Made by a program: the position numbers and the translations under genes. This document shows, one piece after another, positions 1 through 12,128 of a stretch of 64,000 nucleotides of DNA. Location of the stretch: assembly GCF_947623445.1 (NCBI RefSeq), contig NC_135248.1, positions 5,952,977-6,016,976 on the forward strand, written 5' to 3'. The notes beneath the pieces are model-generated. The model saw only the letters and a program-made list of their open reading frames with translations. It ran no database searches and was not told where the DNA came from. Every line of letters starts with the position of its first letter. Position 1 is the first letter of the stretch. This DNA is from Clavelina lepadiformis. Its lineage: Eukaryota; Chordata; Ascidiacea; Aplousobranchia; Clavelinidae.

Positions 1-715
1 AACACTAATGAAGATTTGAATTAAACTAATAAACACATGGATAAAGTTTAACTGATGAAGAAGCTTAAGAAATAAAGTACAATATACAGTCGCTTCACAC
101 TGAAGAAAATTTTTATTCACAATACTTCTGTTTACTTCTGCCACCTTATAAGTATATTTTCTAAGTTACACTTTATGAAACCAGTGAATTTTATGATTAC
201 TTTTTTGTTCTTAGTTGCACCATACATGAATGTATATGAAGAGGATTTCTTTTGAATTACATATATATGTTTACATAAAGTGCCTTTATTCATTGTCTTG
301 CTCAGTGTTACTTAGGAAGGCACCAGTAGGCCAACCAATAAAGCTAAAACAATTCACAAATCAGTATTAAACTATCCCAACTGTATAGCTTGAAATCCTA
401 AAGTTTCAATTTAAATACTGTTTGTCTTTCTGCTTTTAGTGAGAAAATGGAATGCTTTACTGCATAGCTACTTCAACCATAATGTAATATAAAAATTATT
501 ACAACAGTTAAGTATTACAACTAGTATATAATTAATGGTAATTAAACTAAAACAAAATCTAGCCCTAAAGAGAGAAAATTAGCAAACACTACTCATTACT
601 AAGTTCATTAAAATTATTGGTACTTAATCTCTAAAATATTACCCATTGTTAGTGCAGGGAAAGTTATCAAATATAAACAACAAATTAAGAACACTTCATC
701 AAACTGAGCTACTAC
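1..715. other. Left-edge region downstream of the SLC16-like gene
   Basis: No exon is convincing here. The transporter at 716-2270 stops after its sixth membrane segment, so its second half should lie to the left, either here or outside the window. The only candidate is a minus-strand segment at 286-343. It follows an acceptor-like TTTTAG, has the right phase, encodes about 18 residues and a stop, and overlaps an AATAAA. Using it would skip membrane segments 7-12, so I treat it as doubtful. Confidence 0.4.
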
Positions 716-2270
716 CTATAAGTTGCAGCACATAAGAGTGTAAGGCCAGCACATCCTGAAATGATTCGTAGAGAACCTCTCCAACCGAAACATCGTCTTA
801 CTCCATCATAAACTGGAGCCATTACTAAAGTACCCAGAGTGCTACCTGCCAATCCAATACCACTAGCAAGAGCACGATGTGAACTGCAAAGAAGTTCAAA
901 TAATATGCATGTAGTTATGTACGGCACTGTGAAAGGGATTATACATAGAAAACTTTAAAAATACCCAAAACAACACCTAAATAAAGAATTGCAAAATGAT
1001 ATATTTAAAGATATGCCATCATATACACCAATATAGCAAGATATCAAATTAAAATAAACTTAAAAGTAATTTTCATAAAAATTATCTATTTAAATAGACA
1101 ATTTGTTAAACAAACACCCTGAATCAAAGGCTGAAAAGCAGAACATTTAAGATTATTGATTAAAATACATTTAAATGTTACCTAAAATATCTTGCAACCA
1201 TGACGGCACCTTGCGTATAACAAAGGCTTGTACCAAATCCAAATCCAAATCCATATGTAAATTGCAGGATGGAGATTGACTTCATGTAAGATGAAATAAA
1301 CAATGAACTACATGCAATGATTACTCCAACAACACTAACCTTCCGACATCCATATACATTGGCTAAAGCCCCACTCACTGGTGCAAAAACCAATATGCAT
1401 CCAAAAGCAATTGATCCAACCCATGCTTCAAAAAGTTAGACAGATTATATAATTTGTAAAATATAATATGTTTTTTTATGATAATATGTTAAAATCTGCA
1501 CAATAACAATAACGCCCCAAAAAGGTGTTTTAAAACTTTTTTTTAATGTAAAAGCACATTAAATATCTTTCAAATAGCCTAACTGTTAGTTAATAAAATA
1601 AATTAAGCAACTACATGCAACAACTCCACACAAAGAAATTATATTGCTATCGGCTGACATTGTCTACATTACAGGCATACTTGCTGTTTTTCATAAATAT
1701 TATCCAAAACACAGTAACCGAAAAGACATAAGTTACAACATACGCAATAACATTAATAGTAAGTGACTATTTTACCATAAGTAGGCTACATAATCTGCTA
1801 TTAAAAGAACGCAGTCAGGTTAGGTTCAGGTAAGTATATACAAATTAAAATTAAAGTTAGGTTAACATGAGACTGCATAAACAATTTCGAAAGTTTCATT
1901 TTTTCCGGTGAAATAATGATAGCCAACACTGCCATAATCATTAAACAGATAGTACCTTGGCAAATGAATAAAAAGTTCAAGCAAAAAATGTAAATAACTT
2001 ACCTGTTTTTGACAAAGACTGTTGAAACTCTTCAACTAAATCCAGATATAAAATTCCAAAACAATTATGTGTTCCTATGATTATGATATTGATAAAAAAT
2101 GAAGCTAAGGTGACCACCCAACCCCATCCACCATCGGGCACAGAGTTAGAAATATCACTAGGCTTAGTGGCGGTACCCTGCAAACCGGTTCCAGTACCGG
2201 TAGGCCTGCATTTTTGGTTACTGTTGATATTGCTCATTCGGCACGCTTGGGCCTCGCCGTTGCCTTCCAT
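716..2270 (-). CDS. SLC16 / monocarboxylate-transporter-like protein, N-terminal half
   Basis: Three exons join in phase: 2270-2003, 1425-1182 and 883-716 (680 coding bases, about 226 residues). Donors are CAG|GTAAGT, TAG|GTAACA and TAG|GTAGTA, and acceptors read TTTTGAAG and TTTGCAG. The ATG at 2270 has an in-frame TAG four codons upstream. A roughly 45-residue cytoplasmic leader is followed by PDGGWGWVV, the family signature entering membrane segment 1. Next come the TAWVGSIAFG-type segment 2, a loop with YGCRKV, and SHRALASGIGLAGS-GWRGS, typical of segments 5-6 of the major facilitator fold. Family members move lactate, pyruvate, ketone bodies or related small acids with protons across the plasma membrane. 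The substrate of this one cannot be told, and orphan MCTs share the motif. The C-terminal half is missing from the model. Confidence 0.88.
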
Positions 2271-4431
2271 TTTTGTAGGCTACAAATTCAAACTTCCAAG
2301 TAAGATAACGACGTAGAAAACTATCGGTATTGAAGTAATACCATATAATCTTAGCCTTCGCTCTGAGTTTGAGGCTGTATGCTCTTGCTACTGCTGCTGG
2401 TTGTTATACCGTACCGTTGTCCGTTAGTAGCCTACCTACTTATTTAGCAGAGCTGGGTGTTGTTGTATTCAGATTTAAACACTGTAGAAGTTTTATATTC
2501 AAATTTCTTATAGAAGTGTAATTTTTATCACTGGTCATGCACTAAGACTCTGTCCCAGGCTAAGCTGTAACTTGTCGTCTGCTTCCCATAGGTTAAGCTC
2601 AACTTGCAGAAACCAATAACATTTGGTAACTATGTAAATACCATAGATATCTTTCCATGTGTCGCAGTCACTCCGCTAAGGCCGCATTAGCGAATTGAGT
2701 ATCGGGAAATTTAGAAATACACAGCAGAGCAGTCCTGCCCTAAACCTAATTTTGCGTTCAGAAAATGTTAAAATTAAAACGATTAACTCAGCATAAAACG
2801 TGCGCTTGTGGAAAATAATTAATTCATTTATTAAAGCAGATAAATCAGCACGTTTTATTGCTGGTATTCGATATTCGTTAATTTATCTGTAAACATGAAT
2901 GTCATTAGAAATACAAGCGACAACGCTATGCTCAACATACTGAAGAAAAAATAGGTACAGATGCCAAAATGTATCTTCACGTAACGTAACTACTTCACCT
3001 TGCTGAAAACCGTTTTTTTAGATAAGCATGCAGGAACGCCAACGCGTGGCCATAGGTCTAATCGTTTCAAACCACTTCCAACTTTTTCAGTTCGACAATA
3101 TATATATTTACTATTAGCCTAACTTTTTTGCTTCGGGTTAATGAGGTAAAATCTGAAATACTTTTGTAGTTTATTTCGCAATGGTTTTGTAAACCAAACG
3201 TAATTTTGATCTTATTTTGGCACAACAGCGTTTGACAACAGATATCTTGACTTTTTTCAACAGTGCTTTCAAGTAAAATAGGTAACCTAGAACCAGTTTG
3301 GTTTCGAGAGACGAGCGGCATTAGAAAAAGAGATTGTTTCCCGTTTAAGATTTACAATTTGATTCTTATTCGTATCATTATGTATTTGAGCATTTTGCTT
3401 TTAATTTCTTACTTTATGTGAAATAGAGGAATCAACCTGATTGCCCAAAACATCTGATGATTTGCAAAATGAAAGAAAATGTTCGATATTTGTTTAGCCC
3501 ACGCATATTATTTCGATTATTAGTCGAATTTGCGCATCTCTATAATACCTTAGCCTACTCTAAATGCCAAAGTTAATAAATGTTAAAAGTAATATTTTTT
3601 CTTCTATATAAACGAATTATACCGAGAAATATTAACTTTTTGCTTAAACAGACAAACTACAAAGTTACAAACCGAGGGCCGTCGAAACTTATGACCCTTA
3701 AATCAGAGCAAATAGTAGGCCTAAGTACCTCCATCTGATATATTGTGACGATTACGTCACGACTCACGAGTTGTTTTGAGATGTTTGGAATTTAATTTGG
3801 AATCCTGTAATTCAGTTGTTTATCAGACTTGAGTTTTCCTTAATGACGTCAGATAAATTTCCTCGATTGAACTAGTGTGCCACATATATATACTGTTGTA
3901 ATGCTTACGATCTCCCCTTTTACCGTTTCACGTGTTACTGAGCGCGATGTAACATTCAGCAAGATTTGCCCAAAGGCAAAGGCCTTTGTGTTATAATAAA
4001 TAAAAATGGGAACTTTATAATTTAGTAATTTGTACAGACAGAATCAAGCAACTAACAGCATAGTCACGCAAATTTGAGAAATGAGAACTCATCCATCGAA
4101 GCAGAAGTAAAACAAGTTATCAACCATCAATCGTCCTCGCTCACATTCTAACAACTACCGCCAGCATACGCGGTCTTTATGAAAGAGATGTTCGTTGTGT
4201 AATACTTCACACAAGTAGTGCACAAGCGAATTAAAATTTGTCATAATATCATGGGAGCGCCAAACCTTCTATTGCAGCATTACAGAATCAAATAAATAAC
4301 TCTTACTCCAATTGATTGTTATGTCGATTACTTACCGCAATTACTTCGTTTGTTACGACAAAAACTGCTAAATACTTTAGTGCTAAAATACGGGCGAAAA
4401 TATTCCATCAAGTTATTGATTAGGCCTATGG
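2271..4431. other. Intergenic stretch upstream of the SLC16-like gene
   Basis: I see no gene here. The short open frames have no recognisable protein content and lack matching splice sites. The first few hundred bases next to 2270 presumably hold the transporter's 5' untranslated region and promoter, but no clear core-promoter element was found. Confidence 0.4.
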
Positions 4432-4817
4432 TTAGAGGTGCACCAAATATTCTGCAGGCCGAATTAATTCGGCAGAATTGGATAAAAATGCCCAAATTCG
4501 CTTTTCAACCGAATTTATTTCCTGATTCGCCCAGAAAATTGAACATTATAATAATTGTAAAAACCTGTGTGAAAATTTCTTCAATGCAAGAAAACTATAA
4601 CAACAGCAGACATGATTGTTGTTGCATTTATCAAGAAATCTAAGGCTATAGACACTGTTTCTTTAACTTTTGCGATACGAATACCAGCAATACTATATAT
4701 ATATATATATAGTATATAATATATAGATTGCAGGATTCAGCCGAAATGATTTCGGTACTTTTCCCAAAAGTTCTGTTTCGGATCGAACCTAAAAAAACGC
4801 GATTCGGTACATCCCTA
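4432..4817. mobile_element. MITE-like element, GGTGCACC/TTCGGT type
   Basis: The left end reads TTAGAGGTGCACCAAAT. The right end, read from the other strand, is TTAGGGATGTACCGAAT, giving a terminal inverted repeat with four mismatches in 17. The inside has palindromic CCGAATTAATTCGG-type blocks and a TA microsatellite (about 4691-4725). No coding capacity is seen. Termini of this kind are common in short non-autonomous hAT-like elements. A clean target duplication was not found. Confidence 0.6.
4691..4725. repeat. (TA)n microsatellite
   Basis: An almost pure TA run lies inside the MITE-like element. Confidence 0.85.
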
Positions 4818-5039
4818 ATTAGTATAGGCTACTGTCAAAACTGAATAAGCTACAAAGGCAACTTAGATTTTCTTTGACCATTTTTTTAAGGGATTTTTTT
4901 ACTGGGTGAAACAGGAGATCTATATTGTAGTCTTTTGGCTATTTCGGGGGCTTCAGCCCCTCTCGGCGCCTTCCTACAACATCAAAAAAGGAAAAAAGCA
5001 TGCAACAGTCTTTAGGTCACATCCAGAGTCGAATTAGGA

Positions 5040-5760
5040 TCATCGCATGAGCCTGGGGCTAAAAAGTTCCCAACAACTTTATAGGCTACACAATCTTGTC
5101 TCAATAAATCCTGAACAGTGCTCACTGCAAGTGTGCGAAGAAACACTGAAACAGGTAGAGAAGTTCAAGCATCTGAGAGTGCAATTTACGTGTGATGGAA
5201 GGCAGAATACTGAATTAGACACCCGAATTGGTAAAGTAAAGAAAAGAAATAACAGATAGAAATAAATGATTAGATTAAGATAAATAAATTATTTATTGAT
5301 TGATTAATTGATTGAAGCAAATCCAGTCATACGTGAGCTTCTACGTTCGGTTGTCATGAAGTAAGAGCTTTCTTAGATCGCAAAGCTCTCAATTTTTTAG
5401 TCAGTTTTTCTTACAATTCTCACCTATTGTCATGCATCTTAAATATTCACCTAAAGAGTGTGCTCATGGGTGCAGGCTTCAGAAATGGCATTTTAATGGG
5501 GCTTTATGGTGTAACGCTACAAGATCAAATGCATAGCACACAAATCCGTAACTGTCTAAATGTTGAGCCCTTATACTCCTTCGCATTGAGAGGTCTCAGC
5601 TAGGATATTTTGGTCATGTCACCGGAATGCTTCGCGAAAGACTTGCAAACCAAGTCATGCTTTCCACACCAACCGGTAAAAGACCAATGTGTCAAAAAAA
5701 CAGGTGGTACAAATACATCACTGACTATTACGATGATGGTCACGATTAGGTATCCCTTTT
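5040..5760 (+). mobile_element. LINE reverse-transcriptase C-terminal remnant (decayed)
   Basis: Conceptual translation gives pieces of the region that follows the RT palm in LINEs. The frame at about 5115-5250 has EQCSLQVCEETLKQVEKFKHL, then CDGRQNTELDTRIGKVK. Further on come a degraded VTLQDQMHSTQIRN-type stretch (about 5510-5560) and YFGHVTGMLRERLANQ with TGKRPMCQKNRWYKYI (about 5600-5720). The order matches the family, but stops and frameshifts separate the pieces, so it is a dead copy. The clade cannot be fixed from this fragment. Confidence 0.75.
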
Positions 5761-5864
5761 GCTTAACTAATCGACGTGGAGAAAGATCAAGAATTATTCC
5801 GGGATCTCCTGGAGGTGCTGCCCAACGAACCTGCTGAGAGGATGGAAACGGGTTACGAAAAGAA

Positions 5865-5883
5865 AGAGAGAGAGAGAGAGAGA
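5865..5883 (+). repeat. (AG)n microsatellite
   Basis: A short pure AG run immediately follows the LINE remnant. Confidence 0.85.
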
Positions 5884-7680
5884 ATCTTGTCTCAAATATA
5901 GTAAGTTATCATTTAAATAAAACAAAATGCATCCACAATACTCGTAAACGAATCATGGAACCTATAGTATTGCAAGTATTCGTATGGTACCTGAACTAAA
6001 CAGTGGCTCTAAACCGCGACTAAATTAGGGAAATGCAATAATTTGAACTAACGTATACGTATACAAAGAATCTGTTATGCTTCTTTGTAATTTGCAGCAG
6101 AATGGAAATGTACTTTTAAATCTACTTACGTGCAAAACAATTATATTCACACTTGTTATAGGCCTATTTCTCCTACCCTTAAGAAATTTTCAAGCAAGTT
6201 TTTTGGAAGTATCTTGAATATCTGGTTTTCGGTCCAATGTGGACAGTCTTACCCTATTCCGCCTTCTGAAATTCATTTCTACCATTAGTTTCACATCAAC
6301 ATTTGGTTTGTGATCGAAGTCTGAAACTTATCACAGCAGTGAGCTTGATCTTGTCCAGCAAGTATTCATCGACAAACAAGCATCTTCATGTCGTTGCCAT
6401 TGAAATATAACACTCCGATTGTGAAAAGAATAGCTGGCCTATCTAGATTCTTGCCTTTGTTTTCACAAATCTCAACTAAGCCCAGTTGGTTACTGCGTTT
6501 GTTTGTTAGTGTACGCTTGTAGCTACAGCTGTAGTTTTGTTTGGAAAGTTTTAAAAAAAAGATTACGTGGTTTGCGTTCATGGAATGTTTGAAATAATTT
6601 TTTTCATACTATAGTTATACACGTTATTTCAATTTTTATTAACGGGGTGTCCTATGACATTTTCAAAAGGATACCAAGGGTTCCATAACGCCAAGAAGAT
6701 GGAATGGTCTCTGACCATAGCTTATACACACTGCAATAATCTCTGTAGACTACACAAGAAATAATTTCAATGTGTTTTGAAGTTTACTTTGAAGTATTTG
6801 GAAGTATTACAAAAAGTTGTAGAAACTGCCATAACTGTGAAAATATAGCCTGGTAGGGATTTGAATTGTTCCAGCGCTGAGATGGCGGTTTCGGAACCCG
6901 CGTAAACTACTAGGTCTAAACATGTTACAATGTTCATTAATAGCAGTGCAGGCAAAAAGTGACAACAGAAAACGCTCCAAACTTAGCAAAGACCTACCCA
7001 ACATTATATGCATAGCCCTATTCAAAATCCTGCAATGATGAAGAATACAAATGTAACAGGGTCAAAAGTTTAAAAAGAGAATCAACAAGCCTATTGTAGT
7101 TCCATATGCATGTAAGATGTCCTAATTAATGAGAATTATAAGCAGCTTATTTGTAAAAAGACTTGAGTCAAAGTACCATCGTTTAATCGATTTAAGCCTA
7201 CTTTTACCATTCATACAATTGTAATTGACCGACAAATATGAACGTTCTGATTTGGAGAAATGAATATATTTACAACAGAAATACATGATAAAAGAAACAC
7301 AATTTCAGTTCAGATACAGTGAAATATTGCATAACATAGTTTTTTCACATGGCAACGTTTGGTGAATGGAAGTATCGTAAGTGGTTTAATTTGTATAGGC
7401 ATTTATCTCTGATAAAATAATGTAGTACGTACGCTAAAAGTTTTAATGTGCAAATGTAAGAAAGAAGAAGCAAGACTTGTCGTTTAATATTTGAATTAAA
7501 CTTGAATAAATTAACATGAAATGGTACACATCAAAGGGTAACCGCACCCAGTCGTTCTCAAGCGTAAGCTATAGCATACCTATACGCTTATAGTCTCCGC
7601 TGCCAATCTTGTGAAAGTGGAACATAACCTTGTTAGAGCAAAGTATATGCATTTCTTTTTTTTCCCAGTAATTTACGTTG
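5884..7680. other. Intergenic stretch downstream of Frizzled
   Basis: No gene or recognisable element was found. The part nearest 7680 should contain the Frizzled 3' untranslated region. Confidence 0.4.
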
Positions 7681-10600
7681 TTAATTATGACTGAAAATCA
7701 AGTTAGTTGTTCTGATCGAGTTTCGCGACTGTGGAGGCAAACTATGTTTTACATGTTCCTCATTTACTTCACAACCGCACTTGCAACGGCGACCGCTCTT
7801 TTCGCTAGATGTTGCCCCACTGTTATCCAATAAAGGCGCTGTGAATGCCGGTTTGGGTTGTTTATTTGTTTGTTGTTTGATCCGGGAAGTACATCTGTAA
7901 TATATGTAATACATATATATATAAAGCATATACACACCATTACAAATTAAACTATAACGATTTTAACGACACTTTAAAAAAGTTGCATTATCGAGTTTTT
8001 TCTAAATACCTGCATGTTTGGAACAAATGTCTCCATGAATTAATCGTTTTCTTACTCCACACCCAAATTCCTGTAGCTACTCCCGCCAGAAAAGGCATGA
8101 GTACCTTTGTTACAAACGCGGAAAATGGGGGTATTGATTCTTTAATAGAACAGTTGAGTAAAGTTTCAGCTGCAAGAAAAATTATACGTTGTTTATAAAC
8201 AGCCTAAGCAAGCGAATAGATAATTTTTCATGATTTGAATTCGCCTTTATATTTTATTTATATTTGCACCTTTTCTGGCTTCAGTAAATCCGCTTTTTAC
8301 ATTTGAATATTTGTTGGAAGCTTCAAGGATAACATTTTCCAGTAAATGATCTTGCTTGTTATTGGTTATAGCAAAAATAGAGCGATGCTCGAACGAATTG
8401 ACATACTTTGGCTTGGGTTCTGTTACTTCTGAACAATGTTTTGTTTGGGAATGCAAAATCCAAAATGGATAATTCTGGTATTGATAGAAGTTAATCACCA
8501 GTAAACAAGCAGCAGGGATAACATAAAAAAACGAAAAAAGTCCCAGTTTTAACAAAAGTTTTTCAAAATTTCCAAGGGAATCTTGCTCTATTAGCATTTG
8601 CCGAATTTTAAGCAAGCTGCTGAAACCGAATGAAAGAATAAGAGACCCAGTCAGCAAATAAAAAGCAGAAGGCAAAATAACAGCGTATAGTTGCATGTCA
8701 GGGTCATGATTTCCTATGTAGCACATGCCTAAAAATTCAAAATCAGTGTTATATTGCATAGCCTTAAAATTCTTGTCAAAACCACCAAAACATAGCCACA
8801 GAAATAAACGACAAGAAAATTAAAACAGTTTCATGAAGCAGATGCATGCAATGCCTGGTGGTATGCAAAGACAATGATCGCAATAAAATATTTACCAGTC
8901 AATTCGTCACCATCAGTTTTTCCCAGAAACATTACAACTACAGTTTGTACTGCTGGTAGGGACCACGCAAAAATATGAAAATAGAATCCAAAACCCGATA
9001 TCGCTTCATGACTCCACTTAAAACCAGCCGAAAGAAACCAAGTCAAGCTTAATACAACCCACCTGCAACGAACCAGAGTAACTTTAGTTAATATTGCAAC
9101 ATGTAAATTGGTAAATTAGTAAATTGGCGACTGGTAAATTACAGTTGTGTTATGGAAAACCCTATTGGGCGAGGTTGGCCCAAGGCAATTACAAATCGAC
9201 AATTCGCTTTTAGTGGACTTAACTCGGAACAGTGGATACTATATTACTAAAAATATTTGAGGTTGGAAAGAATTTCATGTTTGAATCACGCAACAAGCGA
9301 ATGGCAGCTAGGTATAAACAATACGTATATATACAATGTATTTAGAATGCTTCATGCAAAGAGCATGTTGCCAAGCATTTGTTGGTTAACTTTTATGCAC
9401 TATAAGTGACCATCGTGTATTTTGTTCTGGCTCTGAAATCTATATGTATTTTGAACAATTCAACGACGCGTATTTTACAAGTGACTTTTTATCGTAATTT
9501 CTTGCAAAGGAAGTTGTTTTTATAAAGCAATTTCACCCTTTCAAAATTGTTTTTAATGCGCGCTTGTGTCACTTTGGGAAGACGAACGTAACCAAACAGT
9601 CAAACATGTGCCTCTGCTTTTCAAAGGGATTTGGTTTGCGCTGAAAACAGTTCAAATTTCTTTTTGGACGTATGAGTGTATCAAGTTGCTTCTTATTGGC
9701 AACCGAGCGAAACTGAGGGGAAAAGATCTTGTCAGACTCATTGAAATGATTCACCATTACAAAACTTGATATTTCAAACAATCATGAAGCGAGAAAGATC
9801 TATTCATTATCGGCGAGTCGCATTAAATACAACACCCTCTTTCTGTGCAACTATAAAAGGACACAAAATTAACAAAAGGACGACTCCAAGAAATTGCCTC
9901 ATGCCCGACGCGAAAGTTGTTATAAACAACGTGTGCGTCCCTACTTTAACTTTTGATATTACAAGCGCTCAAACTGCGTACACTCTTAAACTAAAGTAAT
10001 TATCAAAGTTTAGACGAGTGCTAGCAGCTGGATGAGCACCCACGTTTCACAAAAAAGGTCATTAAAGGCGGTAACCGTCAATTTTTTTGCATATGAGCGC
10101 ATCCATTTCCATGTAAACGTAAAGAGAAACGTTTCAGTCTTCGTGCCCAGCATTATATCTATTTTTGTTGTAGATTTCTTTTTTCGTTTTATTTTTGGTG
10201 ATGATAAATTTACGAGCTCTTTTATTGTGAAGATTTAATAGTTTTTGTCAATAAATTGGCTTTGTAAATTATCTTTTGTTTTCCGTAAAGTTGTTAAATA
10301 AGTCAACAAAAAGAGAAACAAACAAAATGTTCCAGTTCTGATTTGCATGAATTACCCCAAACCTTTTAAATAATTACTTAAACACACACTTACCACGCCG
10401 ATGCCGCCATGCCAAAGTAATACAAAACTACGAAAACAGCTGTACAGGTCGTGTTATCAAATCCACTTGTCATATATTGACTTGCTGAAGTTGCGTTGTT
10501 ATCAGCACATGACATGGAATAGATCGGACCTTTGGTCGATCGAAACAAGTACGCAGCAGAATACGCATTATAACAAAGAGCCATGAACAAGATAGGCTTT

Positions 10601-12128
10601 AATGGGTATCTAAAAGGAGTTAACTGGTATTATTTCATCACGTACGGCCGACCAGAAATGCAAAAAGAACTGTAGTGTAAATAATATTGTTTAAGATCCC
10701 GGAATGTAATCAAACAAACATGTTGTAGCCTAAAGTACTATACTTGAACCGCTTGTTGTCTATAAGAAACGTCAGCATGGTGACTGCGGTTGATGAAAAG
10801 CAAAATAGTCCGCATACAAAGAATATAAAGTAAGCAAGCCTTTTATCATCATGATTGAACATTACATCAACTTTCGCGTCGCACCGAGGAACACAAGCTT
10901 TGGACCTTCAAAAGTAAATAGTTAATTACTATTAAGTATACATTAATTATTCATAATTATTTTCGTTTTGAAAATAAGAAATGCACAGCTTGCCAGTGAT
11001 TTGAGGCAAAGAATGAATTAAACGAAAAAACCTATCTCATGTAATTTAACTCACCGTGTATCGAAATAAAATTTATTAAAATTCTGACATGGGTTTAAAC
11101 TTTCTTCGTTTCTTTGCTTGGATTTGTCGTCTGAATTGACAGGAACGTTAGAAGCAGGGTCTAAAAGTGCAGTAAAAAAAGAAAATAAACCGTGTATTTG
11201 GCAGATGCAAACACGTAAGGATAATTTGGCTATGTACATTAAAAATACAAAACAAGTTTGTACTTACTTAAACCATTCACGTACTATACAGTAGGTTAGG
11301 AAAAGTAGCAATCAATTTATTTCGGACCGTATTATACATTATTACCTTTTGAATTATTTTCCAGAGATACAGAAGTCACAGATTTTGTAATATTAGGAGG
11401 TTGCATACACAATTTCTGCTTTTCGGTTTGAATAGGCAGTTTGTTACAGTCAATGGTGGATGGCCACTCAAAATGAGCTTTTTGCATAACTGGTTCGCAT
11501 TTGCTGCGTACTTCTTCACACATTGGCCTACACGCGGTGATCGCAACGTCCACCTAATAAATGTATCCAAAAAGTCAGCCATCATAAACAAAATTTATTT
11601 CAAAAGTAGAAGGCCAAACCGGTATCGAACTATTGGCACTGTGAGTATAACATTGCTGTATATAAAGTTGTAGTGCACCTTTCTATCTCAAAGTTGTAAC
11701 AAAATCCATGGCTATGTGTTTCTCCTTATAATAAATACCTTGGAACTGCACATAGGGAAGTAAAGAGAGCACAGAAAGAATTGCAGTCTGTCAGAGCACT
11801 TTGTTTCTAAAAGCAACTGAAATTCGTTGATGCTTGCTGACGCTTCGGCTTGAGATTCGTGACCCAAAATGTTAGGCATAGTTGTCATATTATATTCAAA
11901 ACCTACAGTCAAATGAAAAACACCGTATAAAATCATGTCGTTATATTTAAGTTCTTACAACGACTAATTCAGAATACAAACAAAAGCTTATTAGTCATTT
12001 TCCATAAGTAATCATTATCCACCTGCACATATTTTTTCCGTAATTGGAACGCATTGACGGTGATGGTGCCTGCCTTGCTGAGGCATGCCTGAGGATATCA
12101 TCACAAGATTCAAGATTAACAGCAACAT
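7681..12128 (-). CDS. FZD: Frizzled-family Wnt receptor (complete, 10 exons)
   Basis: Exons: 12128-12023, 11902-11739, 11553-11346, 11160-11055, 10905-10744, 10609-10394, 9062-8896, 8728-8270, 8169-8010 and 7894-7681. All phases fit and give 653 residues. A hydrophobic signal peptide (MLLLILNLVMISS) follows an in-frame TGA. The cysteine-rich Wnt-binding domain begins near C26 (CVPITEKIC) and includes YNMTTMPN-GHE, FFLCSLYFPMC and FEWPSTIDCNKLP. Seven membrane segments follow, with RFKYPLKPI, YYFGMAASAWWV and the TM5-TM6 region. TM7 ends in GIWVWS-KKTINSW; K570-T-I-N-S-W575 is the KTxxxW Dishevelled-binding motif. Closest in feel to the FZD4/9/10 group, but the subtype is unresolved. The TM6-TM7 loop is about 45 residues longer than usual, and the tail lacks an obvious PDZ-binding end. 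Confidence 0.93.

Noticed and set aside
8247..8269. Reading the Frizzled TM5/TM6 exon through to the stop at 8247 as the end of the protein
   Set aside because: It would delete TM7 and the KTxxxW motif, both of which are present in a downstream exon (8169-8010) that joins in the right phase through the donor at 8270.
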